DNA of 6,378 nucleotides from Alphaproteobacteria bacterium (lineage in GTDB: Bacteria; Pseudomonadota; Alphaproteobacteria; RF32; CAG-239): positions 1 through 6,378 of the forward strand of contig JAGCOI010000022.1 in assembly GCA_017645485.1 (NCBI GenBank). The letters run 5' to 3'. Each line of letters starts with the position of its first letter. The stretch's first letter is position 1. Positions 1-5,987 of this stretch are shown piece by piece. The notes under the pieces are model-generated. The model was given only the letters and a program-made list of their open reading frames with translations. It did not search any database and was not told where the DNA came from. The position numbers and the translations under genes are program-made.

Positions 1-2
1 AA

Positions 3-755
3 GCATGCTTAAATGCTTTCAAACTCGGTGTGCGGCATATTGATACGGCGCATGCCTATCAAAACGAACGCGGTGTCGGTGAAGCCTTGAAGCAAAGTGG
101 CTTAAAACGTGAGGAAGTATGGATTACTACCAAACTATGGCCGACCGAATATGGCGAAGGCAAAACTTTGCCGGCAATAGATAAGATGTTGGAACGCCTG
201 CAAACAGATTATATTGATTTATTGTTATTGCACCAACAAGTCGGTGATTATATCGGCGCGTGGAAAGATATGGAAAAAGCGGTTAAACTCGGCAAAGTTA
301 AATCCATCGGTATCAGTAACTTTAAGGAAAATTTGGAAGATTTACTTGCTAGCGCGACAATTAAACCGGCAGCAATACAGGTAGAATGTCATCCGTATTT
401 TCCGCAAAACGAACTCAAAAAGCGTATGGCGGAATTTGGTACGATTTTAGAAAGTTGGTATCCTATCGGCCACGGCGACCCGAAACTGATAAACGAACCT
501 GTTTTTACAAAACTGGCACAGAAATACGGTAAGACCAATGTTCAGATTATTTTACGTTGGCACATTCAGGAGGGTAATTCCGTTTTTCCGAAAACCACTA
601 ATCCCGACCATATGCGTGAGAATTTTGACATTTTTGATTTTGAATTGTCGGCTGAAGATATGGCGGAAATTGCTAAACTTGATAATGGCAAGCGTTATTA
701 TACTGCAGATTTGGCACAGCAACAGCAATTTACACAATGGAAACCGGAAGATTAG
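3..755 (+). CDS. Aldo/keto reductase, 5'-truncated by window edge
   Basis: This is a cytosolic NAD(P)H-dependent reductase of carbonyl compounds, of the monomeric (alpha/beta)8-barrel AKR type. The frame is open to the left edge (A-C-L-N-A-F-K-L-G before RHIDTA), so about 35-45 N-terminal residues are missing; the GTG at 30 is inside the gene, not a start. All four catalytic residues are visible in fragment numbering: Asp14 and Tyr19 in HIDTAHAYQNE, Lys44 in ITTKLW, and His77 in YIDLLLLH. Near the C-terminus, FPKTTNPDHMRENFDIFDF matches the loop that holds the cofactor 2'-phosphate (K, T, R and N positions), which suggests NADPH. The 250 visible residues plus the missing start fit the usual 275-290. 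It resembles the 2,5-diketogluconate/methylglyoxal reductase branch, but the substrate is not predictable. It is the first visible gene of the operon, 14 nt ahead of the flavoprotein gene; the promoter lies outside the window. Confidence 0.95.
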   Translation, partial: ACLNAFKLGVRHIDTAHAYQNERGVGEALKQSGLKREEVWITTKLWPTEYGEGKTLPAIDKMLERLQTDYIDLLLLHQQVGDYIGAWKDMEKAVKLGKVKSIGISNFKENLEDLLASATIKPAAIQVECHPYFPQNELKKRMAEFGTILESWYPIGHGDPKLINEPVFTKLAQKYGKTNVQIILRWHIQEGNSVFPKTTNPDHMRENFDIFDFELSAEDMAEIAKLDNGKRYYTADLAQQQQFTQWKPED

Positions 756-769
756 GAAAGGATAACATA

Positions 770-1408
770 ATGAAAGTATTACTCGTAAATGGAAGTCCGC
801 ATAAAAATGGTTGCACCAACACAGCTTTAGAGGAAATTGCCAAGACATTAACAGAAGAAGGTATTGAATCAGAAATTTATCATATCGGGCTTAAACCGAT
901 TTCCGGTTGCCGCGGTTGCGGAGCCTGCACAAAACTCGGGCGATGTGTTATTGCCGATGATTGTGTGAATGAATTTATTGAAAAAGCAAAGGATTTTGAC
1001 GGATTTATTTTCGGAAGCCCTGTTCACTACGCATCAGCAAGTGGTGCCATCACTTCATTTATGGATAGAGTATTTTTTGCAACATTTATGTCCGGTCGCG
1101 GTGAAATATTTAAGCATAAACCGGCAGCTGCAGTTGCCAGCGCTCGTCGTTCGGGAACTACTGCAACCCTTGATCAACTGAACAAATACTTTACAATTTC
1201 CGAAATGCCGGTAATTTCCGGTCGCTATTGGAATATGGTGCACGGTCATACGCCGAGCGAAGTTCGTCAAGATTTGGAAGGCCTGCAAAATATGCGGATT
1301 TTGGCACGCAATATGGCGTGGCATTTAAGATGTCAGGAAGCAGGTAAAAAAGCTGGTGTTCCGATGCCGAAAGAAGAAGAAATTGTGTTTACAAACTTTA
1401 TCAGGTAG
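770..1408 (+). CDS. Flavodoxin-fold NAD(P)H reductase with iron-sulfur-flavoprotein-type Cys motif
   Basis: A 212-residue cytosolic protein of the NADPH-dependent FMN reductase/iron-sulfur flavoprotein family. The N-terminus MKVLLVNGSPHKNGCTNT is the first beta strand and the FMN-phosphate loop (residues 8-18). FGSPVHYASASGAITSFMDR (81-100) is the second flavin-contacting loop and following helix. Four cysteines, C47, C50, C53 and C59, form CX2CX2CX5C, the compact spacing known to hold a [4Fe-4S] cluster in archaeal and bacterial Isf proteins, so FMN plus a cluster is plausible; that is inference. The likely role is two-electron reduction of a quinone, nitro or other electrophile, or electron transfer to a partner. 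The ATG at 770 is preferred over an in-frame ATG at 737, which would overlap the previous gene and add 11 unrelated residues; AGGAAAGG precedes 770. The next gene starts 6 nt after the stop. Confidence 0.9.
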   Translation: MKVLLVNGSPHKNGCTNTALEEIAKTLTEEGIESEIYHIGLKPISGCRGCGACTKLGRCVIADDCVNEFIEKAKDFDGFIFGSPVHYASASGAITSFMDRVFFATFMSGRGEIFKHKPAAAVASARRSGTTATLDQLNKYFTISEMPVISGRYWNMVHGHTPSEVRQDLEGLQNMRILARNMAWHLRCQEAGKKAGVPMPKEEEIVFTNFIR

Positions 1409-1414
1409 GGAAAA

Positions 1415-1834
1415 ATGAATCTCATTAAACGAAACATAGAACTCATGTATCGCTTTGAAACAATGATTAATACAGCTGACGAAAAATTGGCCGAAGATTT
1501 GGTTGCTTCAGATGCGCCCTTTTATACACCGGCTTCCGATACACCTTTATATGGTGGTAAAGGTTATTTGTCTGTGGTACATTGGATGCGGAAAGGTTTT
1601 TCTGATGTGCAGTGGAAGTTGGAAGAAATGGTGGCTGATAAAGAAAAAGTTGCCGTGCGTTGGACTTTGAGTGCTACACATGACGGTGAGTTTTTAGGTG
1701 TTGCCCCGACAGGCAAAAAAATTAAAACAACAGTAATGAACTTCTATTATTTTAATGATGACGGAAAAATTACCAATGACATTGCCGCAGAGGGTATGAT
1801 TGGTATTTTAAGACCTTTGGGTTTAAGCAAATAA
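1415..1834 (+). CDS. SnoaL-like / NTF2-fold ester cyclase-type protein
   Basis: A 139-residue protein of the SnoaL-like polyketide cyclase group of the NTF2 superfamily, small cone-shaped alpha+beta barrels that bind hydrophobic ligands. Family features in order: an N-terminal helix with FYTPASDTPLYGGKGYLSVV (residues 36-55, the position of the usual GxxG segment), the GFSDVQW motif (61-67, equivalent to aFPD), then VRWTLSATHDGEFLGVAPTGKKI (81-103), matching the conserved R-W-T-x-x-G/A-T-H-x-G-E-F-x-G-x-x-P-T-G signature. The end has the usual GKIT and GILRPLG pattern. The acidic residue in the late E-x-W-x-x-x-D stretch is altered here (NDIAAEGMIG), so cyclase activity should not be assumed; many relatives are uncharacterised isomerases or binding proteins. 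It sits between two oxidoreductase genes, 6 nt after one and 11 nt before the other. AGGTAGGG precedes the ATG and overlaps the previous stop. Confidence 0.9.
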   Translation: MNLIKRNIELMYRFETMINTADEKLAEDLVASDAPFYTPASDTPLYGGKGYLSVVHWMRKGFSDVQWKLEEMVADKEKVAVRWTLSATHDGEFLGVAPTGKKIKTTVMNFYYFNDDGKITNDIAAEGMIGILRPLGLSK

Positions 1835-1845
1835 GGAGAAAGAAA

Positions 1846-2685
1846 ATGAAAGATGTTGTGGTTTTAATGGGGGCTGGATCTATCGGTGTGGCGATTGCAA
1901 GACGGGTAAGTTATGGCCGGCACTTGGTTGTAGCTGATTTGAGATTGGAGCACGCTGAAGAAATCGCCAAAAATTTAAATAATGCAGGATTTGAAACAAG
2001 TGCGGTTGCGGCAGATTTATCTTCCCGTGAATCCATTTTATCCTTGATTGAACACTCGCAAAAGTTTGGCAAAATAACTCATTTGATTAACGCTGCCGGT
2101 GTATCACCAAGTCAAGCCCCAATAGAAATGGTACTGAAAGTGGACTTGTATGGCACAGCTGTTTTAATGGAAGAATTTGGCAAGGTAATTGCCGAAGGCG
2201 GTAGTGCCATTATGATTTCTTCACAATCCGGACATCGTTTAGGGGCGCTTTCTCAAGAAGAAAACGAACTGCTGGCCCTAACATCAACCGAAGAATTGCT
2301 TAAACTTGATATGCTGAAAAATATTTCAAACACTTTGGAAGCTTATCAATATTCCAAGCGTTGTAATGTTTTGCGTGTGGCTTCGGAATCTGTTAAGTGG
2401 GGTAAGAAAAACGCACGTATTAACTCTATTTCACCGGGGATTATTATCACACCGTTGGCAAATGATGAATTGAACGGTCCACGTGGTGCAAATTATAAAA
2501 AAATGCTTGATTTGTGTCCGTCACATCGTGCCGGAACACCTGATGAAGTCGGAGATTTAGCCGCCTTTTTGATGAGTGATAAAGCAGGCTTTATTACAGG
2601 TGCGGATTTCTTAATAGATGGTGGCACAACCGCTTCTTATTGGTATGGTGACTTGCAGTATATGCGTAATACAATGGGGAAATAA
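1846..2685 (+). CDS. Short-chain dehydrogenase/reductase (SDR) with long insert before active-site Tyr
   Basis: A 279-residue Rossmann-fold oxidoreductase of the SDR superfamily. The nucleotide loop is GAGSIG (residues 9-14), a variant of TGxxxGxG. The second strand ends in VVADLR, with Asp31 where NAD-preferring SDRs carry an acid. INAAG (81-85) is the NNAG-type motif. The catalytic set is Ser125 or Ser126 in MISSQSG, Tyr167 and Lys171 in YQYSK, and SISPGIIITPL (194-204) is the usual PG cap. FITGADFLIDGG (249-260) is the conserved C-terminal strand. About 28 residues rich in Glu and Leu (137-164) separate the Ser and Tyr blocks, more than in classical SDRs and like SDRs with a helical insert in front of the active site. 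A strong AAGGAG, overlapping the previous stop, lies 6-8 nt upstream of the ATG. It is tightly coupled to the next gene (1 nt gap). The substrate is unknown; an alcohol or ketone intermediate of the operon's pathway is likely. Confidence 0.93.
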   Translation: MKDVVVLMGAGSIGVAIARRVSYGRHLVVADLRLEHAEEIAKNLNNAGFETSAVAADLSSRESILSLIEHSQKFGKITHLINAAGVSPSQAPIEMVLKVDLYGTAVLMEEFGKVIAEGGSAIMISSQSGHRLGALSQEENELLALTSTEELLKLDMLKNISNTLEAYQYSKRCNVLRVASESVKWGKKNARINSISPGIIITPLANDELNGPRGANYKKMLDLCPSHRAGTPDEVGDLAAFLMSDKAGFITGADFLIDGGTTASYWYGDLQYMRNTMGK

Positions 2686-2686
2686 C

Positions 2687-3502
2687 ATGAAAAAACTCTT
2701 TGCAACACTTTTATTATCAACAATACTTTTAACAGGAGGAAATGCTATGGCGAAAGTTGTTCAAACGGCCGGACATGACATATTGGGTGAGTTTGCCCCT
2801 GATTTTGCCCATTACAACGATGATGTCCTTTTTGGTGAAAATTGGAATAATCAGGATATTGACCTTAAAACACGAAGCATGATAACGGTTGTGGCTTTGA
2901 TGTCGCAAGGTATAACTGATTCATCATTGAAACACCACCTTCAAAATGCCAAGAATAATGGTGTCAGCAAAGAAGAAATAGTCGCAGTTATTACGCATAC
3001 GGCTTTCTATGCCGGATGGCCGAAAGCGTGGGCAACTTTTAACATCGCCAAAGAAGTATGGAATGATAACGCACCGGCAATGTCAGAAAAGGACAGATAT
3101 GCGCAAACGATTATGTTCCCGATTGGTGAACCAAATACAGCATATGCTAAATATTTTATCGGCCAAAGTTATCTTGCCCCTATTTCAAAAGAACAAGTTA
3201 AGATATTCAATGTGACCTTTGAGCCGAAATGTCGCAATAATTGGCATATTCATAAAGCCCAAAAAGGTGGTGGTCAAATGTTAATCGCCGTGGGTGGTAG
3301 AGGATATTATCAAGAAGAAGGGAAATCCCCGATAGAGATGAAACCAGGCGATGTTGTGAACATTCCGGCAAATGTAAAACATTGGCATGGTGCCGCACCG
3401 GATAGTTGGTTTTCACATTTAGCCGTTGAAATAGATGGTATTGAGACCGAAAATGTTTGGTTAGAGCCGGTTACGGATGAAGAATACAACAAATTGAAGT
3501 AA
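2687..3502 (+). CDS. Exported carboxymuconolactone decarboxylase-like / cupin fusion protein
   Basis: A 271-residue two-domain protein. Residues 1-20 form a Sec signal peptide: MKK, a Leu/Thr-rich core, then GGNA-MA as a probable cleavage region. Residues about 30-125 are a CMD-like helical domain (LKTRSMITVVALMSQG, HHLQNAKNNGVSKEEI, and ITHTAFYAGWPKAW with His104). It lacks the CxxC of AhpD, so it is not a peroxidase-type member. Residues about 140-255 are a cupin: WHIH (His187, His189), Gln197 and GDVVNIPANVKHWHG (His232 or His234) supply the usual metal ligands, with Gln in place of the common Glu. Similar HxH...Q...H cupins include Mn-dependent bacterial hydroxynitrile lyases, as well as many unassigned proteins. 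ATG 2687 follows the SDR stop by 1 nt with GGGGA upstream. A longer frame from 2618 would overlap the SDR gene and bury the signal peptide. An internal ATG at 2747 has a better ribosome site and could make a cytosolic form. Confidence 0.92.
   Translation: MKKLFATLLLSTILLTGGNAMAKVVQTAGHDILGEFAPDFAHYNDDVLFGENWNNQDIDLKTRSMITVVALMSQGITDSSLKHHLQNAKNNGVSKEEIVAVITHTAFYAGWPKAWATFNIAKEVWNDNAPAMSEKDRYAQTIMFPIGEPNTAYAKYFIGQSYLAPISKEQVKIFNVTFEPKCRNNWHIHKAQKGGGQMLIAVGGRGYYQEEGKSPIEMKPGDVVNIPANVKHWHGAAPDSWFSHLAVEIDGIETENVWLEPVTDEEYNKLK
2734..2749 (+). promoter_or_regulatory. Strong internal Shine-Dalgarno and in-frame ATG inside the signal-peptide coding region
   Basis: AGGAGGA at 2734-2740 lies 6 nt before an in-frame ATG at 2747, codon 21 of the CMD/cupin gene. 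Initiation there would give a 251-residue protein starting MAKVV, without the signal peptide. The match to the ribosome site is stronger than the GGGGA ahead of the upstream start. The region also encodes the T-G-G-N of the signal peptide, so the match could be a coincidence of codon choice. Confidence 0.5.
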
Positions 3503-3519
3503 TTTTGAAAGCAAATAAT

Positions 3520-4626
3520 ATGAGGACGAAGATTTTGATGTATGGTGGATTTTTATTTTTAGCAATAATAATTGGCGGTGTTTGGTATGTCAACTTGCCT
3601 AAATTCGGACATTTACCGGATGAAATCAGTCAGGCGAAAATAATTAAATCGCCGCATCAGACAGACGGTAAGTTTCATAACCTGCATCCGACCGAAAAAA
3701 TGACCGGACAAGGCGGATTTTTCGCAACAATGTGGGATTTTTATTTCGGTCCGCATCCGGATACTAAACCGAACAAAGATATACCGGCAATTAAAACCGA
3801 TTTGAAGAAATTGCCGATAGATGAAGATTTGCTCGTATGGTTTGGACATTCTTCATATTATTTCCAACTGAACGGCAAACGCTTTCTTGTTGACCCTGTG
3901 TTTTCAAACAATGCCTCGCCATTGCCGCATAATGTTGTGCCTTTTGGCGGAACAAGCATTTATAGCGCAGATGATATGCCGGAGATTGATTACCTTATCA
4001 TTACGCACGACCATTATGATCACTTGGACTATGAAACCATTTTAACCTTAAAGCCAAAGGTTAAACACGTTATTACAGGATTGGGTGTCGGTTCACATTT
4101 CAGATATTGGGGCTATGACAGCAATATCATTCAAGAAATGGATTGGAACGAAAGTATAGATATTGACGGTGGTAAACTATACGCTTTACCAGCCAGACAT
4201 TTCGCTGGACGCTTGTTTGAAAACCGCACATTGTGGACATCATATTTGCTTGAAAGCAACGGCTATAAATTGTTTATTGGTGGTGATTCTGGTTATGATG
4301 ACCATTTTAAGATGATTGGCGATAAGTTCGGAAACATTGATTTTGCGCTTTTAGAGGCTGGACAATATGATAAAAACTGGCGATATATCCACGAAATGCC
4401 AGAGGAATTCATTCAGTCCGCAACGGACATTAAAGCAAAACGGATTATTCCGGTGCACAATTCCAAGTTTTCAATCTGTAATCATCCATGGTATGACCCG
4501 CTTGATAAAATCAGCGAACTTGCCGCAAATACGAATTTGAATATCATTACCCCGAAAATCGGTGAAATTGTGGAACTAAAGAACAATGACCAACAATTTG
4601 CCCCTTGGTGGAAAGAAGTTAAGTAG
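3520..4626 (+). CDS. Membrane-anchored metallo-beta-lactamase-fold hydrolase (NAPE-PLD/UlaG-like)
   Basis: A 368-residue protein with a basic MRTK start and one hydrophobic segment (about residues 6-24), read as an N-in anchor that places the enzyme in the periplasm. The catalytic domain begins near residue 103 (DLLVWFGHSSYYFQLNGKRF), typical of the UlaG/NAPE-PLD-like branch. Metal ligands are clear: H163, H165, D167 and H168 in THDHYDHLD, H227 in PARHFAGR, D256 in GGDSGY and H313 in PVHNSKF. The family hydrolyses phosphodiester or ester/lactone bonds, and animal NAPE-PLD cleaves N-acyl-phosphatidylethanolamine; the substrate here is unknown. ATG 3520 was chosen; a TTG at 3505 would add five residues without a good ribosome site, and ATG 3538 (AGGA 11 nt upstream) would remove the positive charges before the membrane segment. 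It is the last gene of the operon, 17 nt after the cupin gene and followed by a terminator. Confidence 0.93.
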   Translation: MRTKILMYGGFLFLAIIIGGVWYVNLPKFGHLPDEISQAKIIKSPHQTDGKFHNLHPTEKMTGQGGFFATMWDFYFGPHPDTKPNKDIPAIKTDLKKLPIDEDLLVWFGHSSYYFQLNGKRFLVDPVFSNNASPLPHNVVPFGGTSIYSADDMPEIDYLIITHDHYDHLDYETILTLKPKVKHVITGLGVGSHFRYWGYDSNIIQEMDWNESIDIDGGKLYALPARHFAGRLFENRTLWTSYLLESNGYKLFIGGDSGYDDHFKMIGDKFGNIDFALLEAGQYDKNWRYIHEMPEEFIQSATDIKAKRIIPVHNSKFSICNHPWYDPLDKISELAANTNLNIITPKIGEIVELKNNDQQFAPWWKEVK

Positions 4627-4646
4627 ATTAAATGTAAAAAGCCAGT

Positions 4647-4673
4647 AAGCCGAGCTAATAACTCGGCTTTTTT
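4647..4673 (+). terminator. Rho-independent terminator of the six-gene operon
   Basis: An 8-bp perfect stem, AAGCCGAG (4647-4654) with CTCGGCTT (4662-4669), closes a 7-nt loop and runs into six T (4668-4673). It lies 20 nt after the hydrolase stop codon, the right place to end the operon transcript. Confidence 0.9.
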
Positions 4674-4689
4674 GTTATTGTAAATTGTG

Positions 4690-4715
4690 AAAAAAAAGAT
4701 ACCGGCCAGACCGGT
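4690..4715 (-). terminator. Possible minus-strand terminator within nested inverted repeats
   Basis: Read on the minus strand, ACCGG (4715-4711), loop TCTGG and CCGGT (4705-4701) are followed by ATC and then eight T (4697-4690), a weak terminator shape. No minus-strand gene lies just upstream, so it would serve an unseen RNA or be incidental. The same bases take part in other pairings: a perfect 12-bp palindrome CAGACCGGTCTG at 4707-4718, and an outer pair AGATAC (4697-4702) with GTATCT (4724-4729). Confidence 0.3.
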
Positions 4716-4801
4716 CTGAGCTTGTATCTAGTATATAACCCAGTATTTACGGGCTTTTCAGAAGTTTAAAATCCGAGTGGGTCCTATCCTCCACCAATGA
4801 G

Positions 4802-4830
4802 AAAGCCACCTGATTAGGGTGGCTTTTTTT
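4802..4830 (+). terminator. Strong rho-independent terminator
   Basis: A perfect 9-bp stem, AAAGCCACC (4802-4810) with GGTGGCTTT (4818-4826), encloses the loop TGATTAG and is followed by a T tract (4824-4830). The A residues before the stem make it potentially bidirectional, though the minus-strand T run is short. It follows no protein gene directly; it either backs up the operon terminator or ends a small RNA from 4690-4800. Confidence 0.85.
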
Positions 4831-4878
4831 GTGAAAAGAACCGAAGAATATAGAAAAACTCCCGCCTTAACAAAACAG

Positions 4879-4907
4879 TTGTAAAATGATGTAAACTAAG
4901 TTATAAA
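4879..4907 (+). promoter_or_regulatory. Sigma70-type promoter candidate for the phosphatase operon
   Basis: TTGTAA (4879-4884) and TATAAA (4902-4907) are separated by 17 nt, close to the housekeeping consensus TTGACA/TATAAT. Transcription would begin near 4914, about 17 nt before the phosphatase ATG, giving a short leader that holds the GGGG ribosome site at 4922-4925. It is the best match between the second terminator and the gene. Confidence 0.55.
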
Positions 4908-4930
4908 AGCTTAAAAAGAACGGGGTAAAA

Positions 4931-5398
4931 ATGATTAAAGTTTTGTTTGTATGTTTGGGAAATATTTGTCGGTCACCGATGGCTCAGTTTGTGTTTAAGC
5001 AAATAATTGAAGATTGCGGCTTAGCAAACCGGTTTGAGATAGATTCCGCCGGTACAAATTATGATTGTGATGCGCATAATTTTATTCATCATGGCACGCG
5101 CGAGATGTTGAAATCCATGCATGTACCATTTGAAGAGCATTATTCTCGCCGCATTCAACCCAAAGATTATGATTATTATGACTATATTTTGGCAATGGAA
5201 GAATATAATATCGAGGATATTCTATCAATAGTCGGGCCTGATACCAAAAACAAAATTCACCGCCTGCTTGATTGGAGTTCTAACCCGCGTGATATTGGTG
5301 ACCCTTGGTACACCGGCAACTTTGACGATAGCTATTGGGATATTATCGAGGGCTGTCAGACTTTTTTAGAGCATTTAGAAAAGCAAAATCTATTATAG
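4931..5398 (+). CDS. Low-molecular-weight protein tyrosine phosphatase
   Basis: A complete 155-residue cytosolic phosphatase of the LMW-PTP family, close to the family's usual 150-160. It hydrolyses phosphotyrosine through a phosphocysteine intermediate. The P-loop is CLGNICRS (residues 8-15): nucleophile Cys8, Arg14 and Ser15 in CX5RS, with a second cysteine, Cys13, at the place often tied to redox control. The general acid is Asp124 in DPWYTG. IDSAGT (37-42) and YILAME (85-90) are further family landmarks. In bacteria such enzymes often oppose a tyrosine kinase controlling polysaccharide export, but no kinase or export gene is visible here, so a general role is equally possible. Residues 79-85 (DYDYYDY) are unusually Asp/Tyr-rich. 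GGGG lies 5 nt before the ATG. It is co-directional with the acetyltransferase gene, 10 nt away, and probably co-transcribed with it. Confidence 0.95.
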   Translation: MIKVLFVCLGNICRSPMAQFVFKQIIEDCGLANRFEIDSAGTNYDCDAHNFIHHGTREMLKSMHVPFEEHYSRRIQPKDYDYYDYILAMEEYNIEDILSIVGPDTKNKIHRLLDWSSNPRDIGDPWYTGNFDDSYWDIIEGCQTFLEHLEKQNLL

Positions 5399-5408
5399 GA
5401 GAAACAAA

Positions 5409-5987
5409 ATGGGTAAAATATTCAGCATACCGAAAATCAGAGCCTTAATGAAAAAAGGAACTCCGATGATATTCGGCACGGATTTGCTGCAATCTTTTTA
5501 TGAATATGGTCAAGAAGCCCTAAAAATCACGATGGAAATGAATAACAACTACCACACTCCCGAAGAAGTGCGAAAACTGTTTTCTGAGCTGATTGCGCGC
5601 AAAGTCGATAAAACTTGCTTGATATTGCCGCCTTTTTATACAGAATTTGGAAAAAACACCAAATTGGGTAAACATATTTTTATCAACACTTGTTGCCATT
5701 TTCAAGACAACGGAGGAATATAAATCGGCGATAACACAATGATTGGAAGCAATGTGACAATTGTGACATTGAACCACGATTTTGCCCCAGAAACAAGGAT
5801 GAATGCAACTCCCAAACCCGTCAAAATCGGCAAAAATGTTTGGATAGGTGCAAATGTTACAATTCTTCCCAGCGTCAGTATTGGTGATAATTCAATCATC
5901 GGCGCCGCCAGTGTGGTTACAAAAGATGTTCCCGCCAATACTTTAGCCTATGGTGTTCCTTGCAGAAGTATCCGTAAAATTAATTAG
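5409..5987 (+). pseudogene. Left-handed beta-helix O-acetyltransferase interrupted by one in-frame TAA
   Basis: The frame from ATG 5409 to TAG 5985-5987 spans 192 codons, a normal length for sugar or maltose/galactoside O-acetyltransferases, which move acetyl from acetyl-CoA to a sugar hydroxyl. One TAA at 5721-5723 (codon 105) breaks it. The flanking residues, CCHFQDNGGI before and IGDNTMIGSNVTI after, continue the same motif in the same frame; relatives usually read GGIYIGD here, so a Tyr codon TAT or TAC has probably become TAA. Hexapeptide repeats continue after the stop (IGKNVWIGANVTILPSVSIG), as do the catalytic His of LNHDF (codon 123) and the GVPCRSIRKI end. The upstream 104-residue product would lack most of the helix, the catalytic His and the CoA site. 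ATG 5739 has no well-placed ribosome site. A good AGGAG (5397-5401) serves the 5409 start. A real recent nonsense mutation or a sequence error are the two readings. Confidence 0.85.

Larger units (their letters stand above)
4690..4830 (+). other. Structured non-coding region, candidate small RNA or element remnant
   Basis: Between two strong plus-strand terminators lies about 130 nt without a credible reading frame but with successive inverted repeats: the nested set at 4697-4729; CCC (4739-4741) with GGG (4751-4753) enclosing GT-ATTT-AC and a single bulged A; and GTGG with CCAC around TCCTATCC at about 4777-4794. The segment ends with the terminator at 4802-4830. A terminator with no protein gene in front of it suggests a short transcript. 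I recognise no known RNA family: it is not SRP RNA, tRNA or tmRNA. No clear promoter precedes it, so it could also be a transposon or attachment-site remnant. Confidence 0.3.

Noticed and set aside
737..769. ATG 737 as start of the flavin reductase
   Set aside because: It overlaps the aldo/keto reductase gene. MKVLLVNGSP at 770 is the normal family start and has a ribosome site upstream.
552..848. Minus-strand open frames under the operon genes
   Set aside because: They show no family motifs and lie antisense to well-supported genes; they are frame shadows.
2618..2686. N-terminal extension of the CMD/cupin protein from 2618
   Set aside because: It overlaps the SDR C-terminus, adds unrelated residues and hides a clear signal peptide starting at 2687.
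3505..3519. TTG 3505 as start of the metallo-beta-lactamase-fold protein
   Set aside because: No good ribosome site precedes it, and ATG 3520 gives a normal charged start before the membrane segment.
4770..4796. CTCCACCA ending resembling the 3' end of a tRNA or tmRNA
   Set aside because: No T-loop (GTTCRANTC) sits at the right distance, the T-stem halves do not pair, and no 5' acceptor strand or cloverleaf precedes it. At most it is a remnant.
5721..5723. TAA read as a sense codon (alternative genetic code)
   Set aside because: The SnoaL-like, SDR and cupin genes use TAA as their natural stop, so reassignment does not fit.
5739..5987. Separate small acetyltransferase gene from ATG 5739
   Set aside because: It is the in-frame continuation of the 5409 gene after one TAA, lacks a correctly spaced ribosome site and begins in the middle of the beta-helix.
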